From JAEUMG01 sp046349315 (GTDB lineage Bacteria > Pseudomonadota > Alphaproteobacteria > Rhizobiales > Aestuariivirgaceae), in the NCBI GenBank assembly GCA_046349315.1, contig JAXMCQ010000005.1:186001-250000 (forward strand): DNA of 64,000 nucleotides, in the 5' to 3' direction. Under the pieces are notes generated by a model. It saw only the letters and a list, made by a program, of their open reading frames with translations. It ran no database searches and was not told the origin of the DNA. The stretch's first letter is position 1, and the number at the start of each line of letters is the position of its first letter. This document shows positions 9,125-17,396 of this stretch, piece by piece. A program made the position numbers and the translations under genes.

Positions 9125-10210
9125 TCAGCGTATCGCCTCACCCGTTGCCGCCTCGAAGACGTGGATTTTGGACGGATCGATCACGATCGGCGCTGAATCG
9201 CCAAGATTCATTCCGCTCGCCTGTTGTTCGGGCAGCACGATCCGCAAGGTCTGCCCATTGGCTTCCACTGATACGATGGTGACATCGCCCAATGGTTCGA
9301 TGAGATGAACCGTCGCCGCGAGCGCCCGATCCCCGTTCTTGGCCAGTCTGATGTCGTTCGGCCTGATCCCGAGAATGCGTTTGCTTGACGGGTTTGCCGT
9401 GGCGCGGCTGTCCGTCCCGACAATGCCCAATGGCGTGTCGAAGGACGCCGCCTCGCTCCGCTCAACCGCTTCGATGAGGTTCATGTGCGGGGAGCCGATC
9501 TTGGTCGCCACATAGAGATTGGCCGGCGAAAGGTAGAGTTCATCGGGTGTGCCGCGCTGCACAACCGCGCCGTCGCGCATGACCGCGATCTCCTCGCCCA
9601 TCGACAGGGCTTCGAGTTCATCGGGCGTTGCATAGACGATCGTGATGCCGAACTGCCGGTGCAGGCGCTTCAGCTCCGCACGCATGTCATTGCGCAGCTT
9701 CGCATCGAGGTTGGTGAGCGGTTCATCGAGTAACAGAATGCTGGGCCGGCGGATCAATGAACGGCCGAGCGCCACGCGCTGTTGCTCGCCGCCCGACAAA
9801 GTGTTGGGCTTGCGCTCGAGACGATGCGTGAGTTTCAGCGTCTCGGCAGTTTCCTTCACGCGCCTATCGATCTCGGCAGAGCTGACTTTTGCCTCGCGCA
9901 AGGGATAGGCGAAATTGTCGTAGACGGAGAGATGCGGGTAAAGCGCGAAGGACTGGAACACCATCGACACGCCGCGGCCTGCGATCGGCGCATCGGTGAC
10001 ATCGCGTCCGGAAATCGTCACGGTTCCGGCATCGGGACGCACGAGACCGGCAATGGTGCGCAGGGTCGTGGTCTTGCCGACCGAACTCGGACCGAACAAG
10101 GCAAAGAACTGACCCGGCTTGACGTCGAAGCTCAGTCCGTCAAGTGCGCGGACGCGGCCATAGGATTTGGAGACGCGGGAAAGGCTGAGCGGCGAACCGG
10201 TCTGGCTCAT
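9125..10210 (-). CDS. CUT1-type sugar ABC transporter ATPase lacking the switch histidine
   Basis: First gene of the importer operon, 361 aa. Walker A GPSSVGKT is at 40-47, a canonical signature LSGGEQQ at 138-144 and Walker B LLLDEP with the catalytic Glu at 163. The switch loop, normally VTHD, reads ATPDE, with Pro196 where the histidine should be. Together with the ATPase at 4460-5548 this makes one complete and one degenerate ATP site in a heterodimer. The start at 10210 is chosen over the upstream in-frame ATG at 10261 because it gives the usual N-terminus and has GAGGG upstream. Confidence 0.9.
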   Translation of the reverse strand: MSQTGSPLSLSRVSKSYGRVRALDGLSFDVKPGQFFALFGPSSVGKTTTLRTIAGLVRPDAGTVTISGRDVTDAPIAGRGVSMVFQSFALYPHLSVYDNFAYPLREAKVSSAEIDRRVKETAETLKLTHRLERKPNTLSGGEQQRVALGRSLIRRPSILLLDEPLTNLDAKLRNDMRAELKRLHRQFGITIVYATPDELEALSMGEEIAVMRDGAVVQRGTPDELYLSPANLYVATKIGSPHMNLIEAVERSEAASFDTPLGIVGTDSRATANPSSKRILGIRPNDIRLAKNGDRALAATVHLIEPLGDVTIVSVEANGQTLRIVLPEQQASGMNLGDSAPIVIDPSKIHVFEAATGEAIR

Positions 10211-10335
10211 GACAAGAGCCCTCGCGCAGCGCAGGTGCGCGGCGCAAATCCGCAGGCACACAGTTCCTTCTCACGCTTCGCAGCGCCGCCTTTCCGCACC
10301 GATCCTCCCATTACGCTTTCTACAATTCTTGATTC

Positions 10336-10348
10336 TTGGTCCTACCAA
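10336..10348. promoter_or_regulatory. TTGGTCCTACCAA, candidate GntR/FCD operator
   Basis: A perfect TTGGT-N3-ACCAA inverted repeat. This is the form recognised by FadR/FCD-type GntR proteins such as LldR and PdhR. A gene of that family lies in the divergent operon (12597-13298), so local control of both operons is likely. Binding is inferred. Confidence 0.6.
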
Positions 10349-10470
10349 TACAATCATTCGATCTTATCGGCAAGCGACGAAAACTGTTCGCATCCAAGAG
10401 CCTGCACAATTTTTGCGCACCACTTGAGCCGCGAACGCGGCTGAGATATACAGGTTCCAACCAAGAACTG

Positions 10471-10482
10471 GTCTGGCCAGAC
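10471..10482. promoter_or_regulatory. GTCTGGCCAGAC, second candidate operator
   Basis: A perfect 12-bp palindrome 35 bases upstream of the epimerase start. With its flank it reads TGGTCTGGCCAGA, a relative of the TTGGTCTGACCAA-type GntR/FCD site. It would overlap the promoter or early leader of the catabolic operon. Confidence 0.5.
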
Positions 10483-10516
10483 GGCCAAGACTTTCGCTGA
10501 TAGGGAGGAACCAAAA

Positions 10517-11404
10517 ATGCACCTTTCGACCCACAATTGGATGCGCGCCGAACCGCTGGAAACGACGCTCGCCCGTATCAGCAAGCTTGGTTATGAGAGC
10601 ATCGAGATCAGCGGCGAGCCGACTCAATATGAAACCAAGGCAACGCGCAAGGCCCTGAAGGATTACAAAATCCGCTGCTGGGGCTCGGTGACGCTGACTT
10701 TGGCCGATCGCAACCTTGCCGCGAAGAATCCCAAGCAGCGCGCCGCCACCGTCGACTACATGAAGAGCGTAATCACCATGGTCTCGGAGCTCGAAGGCGA
10801 GATCATCACGCTGGTTCCGGCGACCGTCGGCAAGATTACGCCCGATTCTTCGCCCGAGCAGGAATGGCAGTGGCTGATCGAGGGCGTGAAGGAGTGCTAT
10901 GAGCACGGCAAGAAGAAGGGCGTGCGCATCGCCATCGAGCCGCTCAACCGTTTCGAGACCTATATTCTGAACCGCGCCGACCAGGCCTTGGCCCTGGCCG
11001 AAGCAGTCGGACCCGATTGCGGCGTCTGCCTCGATGCCTTCCACCTCAATATCGAAGACGAGGACATGTACGCCTCGATCCGCAAGGCCGGGAAGCGGCT
11101 CTACGACTTCCATGTTGCCGACAACAACCGCATGGCGCCCGGCCAAGGCGCGCTCGATTGGAAGAAGATCGTCAAGACGCTGAAAGATACAGGCTATGAC
11201 GGCGCCCTGACCGTCGAATTCGTGGCGCCCGTCGACCGCACGCCGGCGACCAAGTATCCCAATGCGGTTGAGAAGAACCCGGTCAACATCTCGCGCGAGC
11301 AGCTCAAATTTATCCAGGACCACGGCTCGAGCCTGTTGAGCGAGGAGTTCTACTCCATGCTGGTCAAGAAATCGGCTGAGACCATCCTGCCGCTGATTAA
11401 GTAA
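10517..11404 (+). CDS. Sugar epimerase/isomerase, xylose-isomerase-like TIM barrel
   Basis: 295-aa cytoplasmic enzyme of the ketose 3-epimerase / AP-endonuclease-2 superfamily. Metal and substrate motifs of the tagatose/psicose epimerase group are present: IAIEPLNRFETYILN (Glu ligand), CLDAFHLNIED, FHVADNNRMAPGQGALDW and a final VEF Glu. GGGAGGAACC precedes the ATG. It leads a plus-strand operon with a dehydratase, a regulator and a dehydrogenase, divergent from a sugar importer. It probably isomerises or epimerises the imported sugar or a ketose made from it; the exact substrate cannot be told. Confidence 0.88.
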   Translation: MHLSTHNWMRAEPLETTLARISKLGYESIEISGEPTQYETKATRKALKDYKIRCWGSVTLTLADRNLAAKNPKQRAATVDYMKSVITMVSELEGEIITLVPATVGKITPDSSPEQEWQWLIEGVKECYEHGKKKGVRIAIEPLNRFETYILNRADQALALAEAVGPDCGVCLDAFHLNIEDEDMYASIRKAGKRLYDFHVADNNRMAPGQGALDWKKIVKTLKDTGYDGALTVEFVAPVDRTPATKYPNAVEKNPVNISREQLKFIQDHGSSLLSEEFYSMLVKKSAETILPLIK

Positions 11405-11427
11405 GCGCTGAAAAGGCGCAAATCATC

Positions 11428-12597
11428 ATGCGCATTACGCATGTCGAAGCGACGTGGGTGCGGATTCCGATCGAGGAAAAGCGCCAGCACAAGAGCGACT
11501 TCGGCCAGATCAAGACCTTCGATGCGGCACTCGTGCGCATCGAGACCGATGCCGGCATCATCGGCTGGGGCGAGGGCAAGAACGCCGCGGGAAGCTCCGG
11601 CGAATATGCCGGCATCATAGCGCTCATCAACAAGGAAATCGCGCCCCGCCTCATCGGGCGCGACCCACGCGACATCGGCACGATCTGGGAAAGCCTCTAT
11701 AGCGGCGTGCGCTATCACCATGTCGTGTCGCGCGGCCATGTCATGCCGGAGCTTTCGCGGCGCGGCCTGACCGTGGCGGCGATCAGCGGCATCGACATCG
11801 CGCTCTGGGATATTCTCGGCAAGTCGCTCGACGTGCCGGTCTGGCGTCTGCTCGGCGGCAAGAAGGCCGACAGGCTTCCGGCTTATGCCTCGGGCGGCTG
11901 GGCACCCGCCGATAAGATCGGCGAACAGCTCCAATCCTATGTCGATGCCGGCGGCTTCAGGGCCGTGAAAATGCGGGTCGGCGCCATGGACGGCGCGGCG
12001 CGTGTCTCGGCCGAGCGCGTCAAGGCGGCGCGCGCCGCCCTCGGACCCGATATCGACATCATGGTCGATGCGCACGGCACCTTCACGGTGGGCGAAGCCA
12101 AGCGCTTTGCGCATCTGGTGCGCGATTGCGATTTGGCCTGGTTCGAAGAGCCGGTCACGTGCGAAGACAAGGTAGGCATTGCCGAACTGCGCGCCGCGAC
12201 CAATATTCCGATCGCCTGCGGGGAGAGCGAATTCACCCGCTATGATTTCCGCGATCTCATCACGGCGCGCTGCTGCGACATTCTCCAGCCCGATCTCGCA
12301 ACCTGCGGCGGCATCAGCGAAGGCCGGCATATCGCTTCGCTCGCCTCGACCTTCAACCTGCGGCTCGCGCCGCATCTCTGGGCGGGTGCACCGGCCTTTT
12401 TCGCCGGCATGCATCTTTGCGCCGCAAGCCATGCGAGCTTCATCCTCGAATATTCGCTCGGCGCCAACCCGATGCTGCACGACATCATCGAGGAGAAGAT
12501 CCGCGTCGAGGACGGGATGATCGCCATTTCCGATAGGCCGGGACTCGGCTTCACGATCAAGGAAGACGTTCTCGCGAAGCACGCCGTGAGGGCCTGA
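11428..12597 (+). CDS. Mandelate racemase/enolase-superfamily dehydratase or racemase
   Basis: 389-aa enolase-superfamily enzyme that abstracts the proton alpha to a carboxylate, in this context most likely a sugar-acid dehydratase. Metal ligands are visible as Asp214 (VDAHG), Glu240 (WFEEP) and Glu266 (CGESE). The general base on one face is Lys181 in KMRVG, where the usual K-x-K has become K-x-R. The Asp-His dyad on the other face is Asp289 (QPDLA) and His316 (APHLW), typical of the mandelate racemase subgroup. It starts 23 bases after the epimerase and its stop overlaps the regulator start by one base. Confidence 0.9.
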   Translation: MRITHVEATWVRIPIEEKRQHKSDFGQIKTFDAALVRIETDAGIIGWGEGKNAAGSSGEYAGIIALINKEIAPRLIGRDPRDIGTIWESLYSGVRYHHVVSRGHVMPELSRRGLTVAAISGIDIALWDILGKSLDVPVWRLLGGKKADRLPAYASGGWAPADKIGEQLQSYVDAGGFRAVKMRVGAMDGAARVSAERVKAARAALGPDIDIMVDAHGTFTVGEAKRFAHLVRDCDLAWFEEPVTCEDKVGIAELRAATNIPIACGESEFTRYDFRDLITARCCDILQPDLATCGGISEGRHIASLASTFNLRLAPHLWAGAPAFFAGMHLCAASHASFILEYSLGANPMLHDIIEEKIRVEDGMIAISDRPGLGFTIKEDVLAKHAVRA

Positions 12598-13298
12598 TGA
12601 TCGAGCCGCGCGATCTCCTGGCCAAGCTGACCGCGCTTCTCATGAAGACCCGCGATGAGCCCGGCACGCGCATGCCCTCCGAGCGCACATTGGCCGAGCA
12701 TTTCGGCGTGAGCCGCGGGCAGATTCGCGAAGCGCTCGCCATTTTGGAAGTGCTGCGCGTCGTCGAGCGCAAGGCCAAATCGGGCATCTACCTGACCGAG
12801 AACCGCTCCAGCATCGAGGCACTCGCCTTCTTCGCGCAGGCCGGCTTGCCGCTCACGCCGGAAGAAGTCTACCAGGCGGTCGAGATGCGCAAGATCCACG
12901 AGATCACCGCCGTGAGGCTGGCCTGCGAGCGCGCCAAGCTCGAGAATTTCGACCGCATGCGCGAGGTGCTCGACAGGAGCGCCAAGCGGATCGAGAATGC
13001 GCAGCCGATCAACATCGAGGATCGCGACTTCCACCTCGAGATCGTGCGCGCCACGCAGAACAATGTCTTCTTCAAGATCGTCAATGTCTTCTATCTGATG
13101 AGCGAGCGCCGCCTGCCGCTCTATTTTGCAAGCCCTGAACGCTCGCGCCGCTCGCATGAGGAGCATTTGCGCATCTTCGAATCGCTGGCCAAGCGCGATT
13201 CGGCAAACGCCATGTCATTGATGAGCGCCCATTTGCAGGGTGTCGAAAGCTACTGGAACGATCTCATCGCCCAATCCGATCTTGTTCCCTCGGCCTGA
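12597..13298 (+). CDS. GntR-family regulator, FadR/FCD subfamily
   Basis: 233-aa transcription factor. The winged helix spans about residues 20-70 (PSERTLAEHFGVSRGQIREALAILE). The all-helical FCD ligand domain follows, with its metal-binding pattern (HEITAVRLACERA, then DFHLEIVRATQN and RSRRSHEEH). FCD regulators usually sense carboxylates such as sugar acids or lactate, in keeping with the dehydratase next to it. ATG overlaps the upstream TGA by one base. The two palindromes at 10336-10348 and 10471-10482 are its likely targets. Confidence 0.92.
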   Translation: MIEPRDLLAKLTALLMKTRDEPGTRMPSERTLAEHFGVSRGQIREALAILEVLRVVERKAKSGIYLTENRSSIEALAFFAQAGLPLTPEEVYQAVEMRKIHEITAVRLACERAKLENFDRMREVLDRSAKRIENAQPINIEDRDFHLEIVRATQNNVFFKIVNVFYLMSERRLPLYFASPERSRRSHEEHLRIFESLAKRDSANAMSLMSAHLQGVESYWNDLIAQSDLVPSA

Positions 13299-13299
13299 C

Positions 13300-14268
13300 A
13301 TGCCGACCGTCTATTCGACCCACCCGCTTCATCCCGATGCCGTTGCACTTTTGGGCAGCGCGGCCACGCTCAAAGTCGCAACGGCACTCGATGCCGGAGC
13401 GCTCGCGCGCGAAGGCCATGCTTGCGACATCGTCATCGTCCGCGCGCCCTTGCCGGAAGAAATTTTCGGCGAAGGCACAAAGCTGAAGGCCGCGATCCGC
13501 CATGGTGCGGGCGTCGACATGATCCCGGTCGAGGCCGCGACCAAAGCCGGCGTGCTCGTCGCCAATGTTCCGGGCGTCAATGCCAGCTCGGTTGCCGAGC
13601 ATGTGGTATTTTCGGCGATCGCCTTGCTCCACCGCTTCCGCCTGCTCGACCGCGATCTGCGCGCCAAGGGCTGGCTTGAGGCGCGCGAATATTCTTTGAG
13701 CAATCACGATCTCGCCGGCCGCGCCATTGGCATTGTCGGCATGGGCGCAGTCGGCAAGGCGATCACCAGTGCCTTTGGCGGGCTCGGCGTGAAGCTTCTC
13801 GGTTTCAGCCCGAGCGGGCGCAATTTTCCCGGGCAGGTCGCGAGCTTGCCACTCGATGACGTGATCGCCGCCAGCGATATCCTGGTTCTCTGCTGTCCCT
13901 TGAAGCCCGAGACGCGCGGGCTGATCGATGCGCGGCGATTTTCTCTGCTCAAGCGCGGCTCGATCCTGATCAATGTATCGCGCGGACCGGTCGTCGATGA
14001 GGCAGCACTTATTGAAGCATTGCGGACCGGACACTTGTGGGGCGCGGCACTTGACGTCTTCAACACCCAGCCCCTGCCCCGCGATCACGCCTTCTTCTCA
14101 TTCGACAATGTGATCATCACGCCACACATGGCAGGGATCACCGAAGAGAGCATGGCGCGCATGGGAACCGGTGCGATCGCCGAGGCATTACGCGTCTTGC
14201 GCGGCGAATTGCCGGTGAACCTGATCAATCCGGATGTGGTCGAAGCCTACCGTCGGCGGTTCGGGTAG
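13300..14268 (+). CDS. D-isomer-specific 2-hydroxyacid dehydrogenase family protein
   Basis: 322-aa NAD(P)-dependent dehydrogenase for a 2-hydroxy acid. The Rossmann domain shows GIVGMGAVG (144-152). Catalytic Arg228 (NVSRGP) and His276 (TPHMAG) are present, but the acid that polarises the His, normally the Glu of DVFxxEP, is Gln257 (DVFNTQPL). The ATG at 13300 follows the regulator stop by one base; an upstream in-frame start at 13240 is only read-through of that gene. It closes the sugar-acid operon and may oxidise or reduce a hydroxyacid intermediate. Confidence 0.88.
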   Translation: MPTVYSTHPLHPDAVALLGSAATLKVATALDAGALAREGHACDIVIVRAPLPEEIFGEGTKLKAAIRHGAGVDMIPVEAATKAGVLVANVPGVNASSVAEHVVFSAIALLHRFRLLDRDLRAKGWLEAREYSLSNHDLAGRAIGIVGMGAVGKAITSAFGGLGVKLLGFSPSGRNFPGQVASLPLDDVIAASDILVLCCPLKPETRGLIDARRFSLLKRGSILINVSRGPVVDEAALIEALRTGHLWGAALDVFNTQPLPRDHAFFSFDNVIITPHMAGITEESMARMGTGAIAEALRVLRGELPVNLINPDVVEAYRRRFG

Positions 14269-14316
14269 GCATTCAGTATACAGATGAACGCGCGAGCTTG
14301 CGCGCGTCCGTCAGCT

Positions 14317-14443
14317 CTCCTTCTCCCCGCGAACGCGGGGAGAAGGAGCCCGCAGGGCGGATGAGGGGCACTTCTCGCCATGAACGCTTGCCCCTCACCC
14401 GGCGCATGCGCGCCACCCTCTCCCCGCTGAAGCGGGGCGAGGG
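14317..14443. repeat. Palindromic intergenic element, CCCTCTCCCC family
   Basis: A near-perfect 15-bp stem with a 2-nt loop (14317-14348, CTCCTTCTCCCCGCG) is followed by ATGAGGGG, CCCCTCACCCGGCGC and a second stem (CCCTCTCCCCGCT / AGCGGGGCGAGGG). The same building blocks recur at 14677, 16045, 21759, 30727, 31239 and 48628. Confidence 0.8.
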
Positions 14444-14461
14444 ACAAAAGACCGTGAGTTC

Positions 14462-14484
14462 ATGGCCGCCCTTGAGGTGGCCAT
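14462..14484. repeat. Short hairpin repeat, copy 1
   Basis: ATGGCCGCC-cttga-GGTGGCCAT (8 of 9 pairs) followed by CCAGCCTGG. A relative with the same cttga loop and a CCAGGCTGG tail stands at 14903-14925, where the arms pair perfectly. Confidence 0.55.
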
Positions 14485-14521
14485 CCAGCCTGGTTGGACG
14501 GAGAAGAGCTTGCAAATTCTT

Positions 14522-14616
14522 GTCATTGCCGGACTTGGTCCGGCAATCCAACGATCAACCAACTCAGTTTACGGAGTGTCGGCACAATGGATCGCCGGAA
14601 TGAATCCGGCGATGAC
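14522..14616. repeat. Paired inverted hairpins, GTCATTGCCGG type
   Basis: GTCATTGCCGGACTTGGTCC at the left end faces an inverted relative ending GCCGGAATGAATCCGGCGAT-GAC. Each end is a hairpin and the two are inverted to each other, the layout of a REP doublet. Confidence 0.65.
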
Positions 14617-14676
14617 AAATAAAGAGAGCCGTCATGTCGGCGAAAGATGGAAAGGTTGCGCGGACGCCTTGGTTTT

Positions 14677-14828
14677 CCCTCTCCCCTCGTGGGAGAGGGC
14701 GGCATGCGGGAGCATGCCGGGTGAGGGGGCAGCGCAAACTTACCAACGTCTGACACTCGGCTCGTTACCCCTCACCCGCCTCGGGCCTTACGGCCCTCGT
14801 CGCCCTCTCCCACAAGGGGAGAGGGGAG
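14677..14828. repeat. Palindromic intergenic element, CCCTCTCCCC family
   Basis: Terminal stems CCCTCTCCCC...GAGAGGG flank GTGAGGGG / CCCCTCACCCGCCTCGGGCC segments. The right half is almost the same as that of the element at 21759-21909. Confidence 0.8.
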
Positions 14829-15065
14829 GTGATCTGTATACGGAGTATAATATTGCTTCTTAGCTCAGTTGAAGTGACGACCGGGCTCCCAAAAAGCTCT
14901 CCATGGCAGGCCTTGAGCCTGCCATCCAGGCTGGACCGGCGGGTTCCCCGGGTCGAGCCCGAGGACAGGCAAGCCGCCGATGGAGAGTAAGTTAGGATCA
15001 CGCAAGCGTCATCGCCTGCCGGGGGCGGCAGCGACGTCGAAGTTCACTGCAGGTGGAACTTGGCC
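14829..15065. other. Non-coding gap
   Basis: No gene seen. It holds the 23-nt hairpin ATGGCAGGC-cttga-GCCTGCCAT at 14903-14925, a relative of the one at 14462. Nothing else was recognised. Confidence 0.6.
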
Positions 15066-15819
15066 CTAAGACGTGTCGTCGCGCGGCGGGTTGCCGAGGC
15101 GCGCGAGCCAGTCGCAGTCCTTGAGGATCTGGTCGACCTCGTGGATGTTCCGCTGGCGGTATCCGGGAGGCCGTCCGGAGCGCAACGGGCCGGAGCGCTC
15201 AGGCCGGCGCTCGTCGAAGGGTTTGGCGTCCCAGCGGGCAAGCCGCATCGCATGGCGCGGGATGTCCTGAACCGCGTCCAGAACGGCGACGAGCCGGCGG
15301 ACCAGGTGCTTTGCACTGACCATGCCGTCATCGACTTTCTCCTCGACAACGGGCGCAGCGGGTGCGGGCTCGCGGCCGACCGAATTCGCGCATCATCCGC
15401 TCCCAGGGGATAGAGGATCACCGAGGACGCGGACGCGCGGCTCGGGTCCACGGAGCTTCTTCTTCCTGAACCGGCGGCCCTGGCGCCTGAGGGGATCGAA
15501 CAGGTTGAACAGGAAGCCGCGCTTGCGCTGGTTTGCCACCTTCACCTTCGGCCTTGGTCTTGTCCGCGCTGGATGTCTTTGGCTTGCCTGAAGCCGGACG
15601 CCGGGGCTTATGCTCGAGCACGATGTCACGCGCCGCGGCGACGATGAGCCGTCTCACCGCTGATTCCGCCGACCGCAATCTTGAGAGGATAAACCGGTGG
15701 AGCGGCCTCGCTATGCGCTCGACGGTGCCACCCTCAGTCAGCCCGATCTCGGCAAACAGCGCCAAGACGACGCCCAAGAGCGGTACGCGTTTGCTTTCGA
15801 TGGCCAATTCCCAGTTCAT
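15066..15819 (-). pseudogene. Decayed gene for a conserved hypothetical protein
   Basis: Three pieces of one protein lie in order on the minus strand in two frames. The N-terminus (from the ATG at 15819) reads MNWELAIESKRVPLLGVV, then TVERIARPLHRFILSRLRSAESAVRRLIVAAA. Near 15540 the coding sense moves to the next frame (KRGFLFNLFDPLRRQ, then PEPRVRVLG). A stop follows at about 15395, and the same frame continues with APAAPVVEEKVDDG, LARWDAKP and SGRPPGYRQRNIHEVDQIL to 15066. The pattern of an N-terminal IARPLHR/AESAVRRLI block, a DPLR block and a C-terminal GRPPG-EVD block recalls a hypothetical protein family of Rhizobiales, from memory. At least one frameshift and one nonsense codon make it a pseudogene. 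Confidence 0.6.
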
Positions 15820-15900
15820 TGCCGCTCAATAGAACAGAAAAGGAACTTCGTCAATCATAAAATTCGGGTGGCCTCCAATTTTTTGGTACCTCTCTTTTTC
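15820..15900. other. Short gap upstream of the pseudogene
   Basis: Locally AT-rich (AACAGAAAAGGAACTTCG and following). It may hold the old promoter of the decayed gene; nothing certain is seen. Confidence 0.3.
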
Positions 15901-16180
15901 GTCATCCCGGCGTAAGCCGGGACCCAACTATCCGCGTGAAGGCTGTTGGCGATCCATCACGGTGAAAGATGGGTCCCGGCTTTCGCCGGGATAACGGTGG
16001 TTGGTTGTTCAACCCCTCACTCGCCCCGGATTAAATCCGGGGCACCCTCTCCCGCAAGGGGAGAGGGGAAATGCTCCGTAGGCGGAAAGATGGATCCCGG
16101 CTTTCGCCGGGATGACGGTGGTGAGTGGTTCTGCCCTCACCCGGCGCTTCGCGCCACCCTCTCCCGCGCTATGCGCGGGC
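15901..16180. repeat. Mosaic of palindromic repeats
   Basis: GTCATCCCGGCGTAAGCCGG... inverted against TCCCGGCTTTCGCCGGGAT (15901-15995). Then come a CCCCGGATT-A-AATCCGGGG hairpin (16024-16042), a CCCTCTCCC stem (16045 onward), another CCCGGCTTTCGCCGGGATGA copy near 16095-16120 and a final CCCTCACCCGGCGC segment. At least two repeat families have been inserted next to or into each other. Confidence 0.8.
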
Positions 16181-16243
16181 CAAGCGCGGCTTTCGCGGCC
16201 GCAAGGGCGACGGTTGACTTGGTCAACCCCAAATCATTCTGCG

Positions 16244-17392
16244 CTAAGGCGCTGCTGGCTTCACCCACGCACTGTTCTTCGCCGCCGACTGAAGCACCGC
16301 CTCGACGAAGGCGAGGCCTTCGACTCCGGCTTCTGCAACGGGCGCCAGCAAAGCCGGCTCATGCGGTGCCCTACCCTCGGCCTGCGCATGGATGAGTTCG
16401 GCATAATCGCGATAGAGATTGGCAAAGCCTTCGACGAAGCCTTCAGGCAATCCAGCAACGAGGCGCGTGCCGTGCTTTGCGGCGGGCGATGCCGCATGGC
16501 CGCGATAGACGATGCGCGGCGATCCTTCGAGCGGGCGCAGATGCAGGGATTCCGGCAAGGACTGATCCCAGGCAAGGCTTCCGGTCTCGCCATAGACGCG
16601 CAGGCGCAGGCCGACCGGTTCACCCGCTGCAACCATGCTCGCCCATAATTGTCCGCGTGCGCCGCCCTGATAGCGCAAGGCGACGAAGGCATTGTCCTCG
16701 AGCTTGCGGCCCGGGACATAGGTCTGGATATCGGCCGAGAGTTCATCAAGCATGAGGCCGGTGACGAACTTCGCCAGATGCAGCGCATGCGTGCCGATAT
16801 CGGCGACAACACCGCTCGGGCCAGCAATCGCCGGATCGATGCGCCAGGTCTGCTTGACGCCTTCGGCTTCAAGCGGAACCGAAAGCCAGCCCAGGAGAAA
16901 CTCGACCTGGACAAGACGTACGCGGCCGATCTCGCCTTGCGCGACGAGCTCGCGCGCTTCGCGCACCAAGGGATAGCCGGTGTAGTTATAAGTGACGCCG
17001 AGCAGCCTGCCCTTTGCCGCCGCGAGATCGCGCAAGGCGGCTGCCTCGGCAAGACTTGTCGCGAGGGGCTTGTCGCAAATGACATCGATGCCCTTGTCAA
17101 GGAAGGCGCGGGCGATCGCACCATGCGAATGATTGGGTGTGACGATGCTGACGACTTCGACGCCGTCCTTGCGCTGCGCTTCCTTCTCCGCCATCTCGGC
17201 ATAGCTCGCATAGCTGCGATCAGACGCGATGTGGCAATCGGCGGCTGAGAGATGCGCGCGCTCGGGATCGGACGACAAAGAGCCGGCGACGAGTTCGTAG
17301 CCGTCATCGAGCCGCGCCGCCATGCGGTGGATATGGCCGATGAAGGCCCCGCGGCCGCCGCCCACCATTCCCCAACGCAATCGTCTCGGCAT
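16244..17392 (-). CDS. Gfo/Idh/MocA-family oxidoreductase
   Basis: 382-aa NAD(P)-dependent sugar or cyclitol dehydrogenase. The N-terminal Rossmann fold begins LRWGMVGGGRGAFIGHIHRMA. The usual EKP motif is DKP (VICDKPLATS, about residue 108), and the C-terminal half has the catalytic-region motif GVVADIGTHALHLAKFVTG. It is the last gene of a three-gene minus-strand operon with a PfkB kinase (4-base gap) and an SDR. The set looks like uptake-independent processing of a sugar or cyclitol: oxidation, phosphorylation, oxidation. The substrate is unknown. Confidence 0.9.
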   Translation of the reverse strand: MPRRLRWGMVGGGRGAFIGHIHRMAARLDDGYELVAGSLSSDPERAHLSAADCHIASDRSYASYAEMAEKEAQRKDGVEVVSIVTPNHSHGAIARAFLDKGIDVICDKPLATSLAEAAALRDLAAAKGRLLGVTYNYTGYPLVREARELVAQGEIGRVRLVQVEFLLGWLSVPLEAEGVKQTWRIDPAIAGPSGVVADIGTHALHLAKFVTGLMLDELSADIQTYVPGRKLEDNAFVALRYQGGARGQLWASMVAAGEPVGLRLRVYGETGSLAWDQSLPESLHLRPLEGSPRIVYRGHAASPAAKHGTRLVAGLPEGFVEGFANLYRDYAELIHAQAEGRAPHEPALLAPVAEAGVEGLAFVEAVLQSAAKNSAWVKPAAP

Positions 17393-17396
17393 GGCT

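Larger units (their letters stand above)
10211..10516. promoter_or_regulatory. Divergent promoter region of the importer and the catabolic operon
   Basis: 306 bases without a gene between two divergent operons. It holds two operator-like palindromes, listed separately, and a GGGAGGAACC ribosome site before the epimerase gene. Nothing else was recognised. Confidence 0.7.

Noticed and set aside
14860..14935. A tRNA-like TTAGCTCAGTTG in the gap after the sugar-acid operon
   Set aside because: No acceptor stem, anticodon arm or T-loop (GGTTCGAATC) follows at the right spacing.
14317..16180. Possible CRISPR array
   Set aside because: Repeats are few, palindromic, unequal in length and irregularly spaced, and no cas gene is present.
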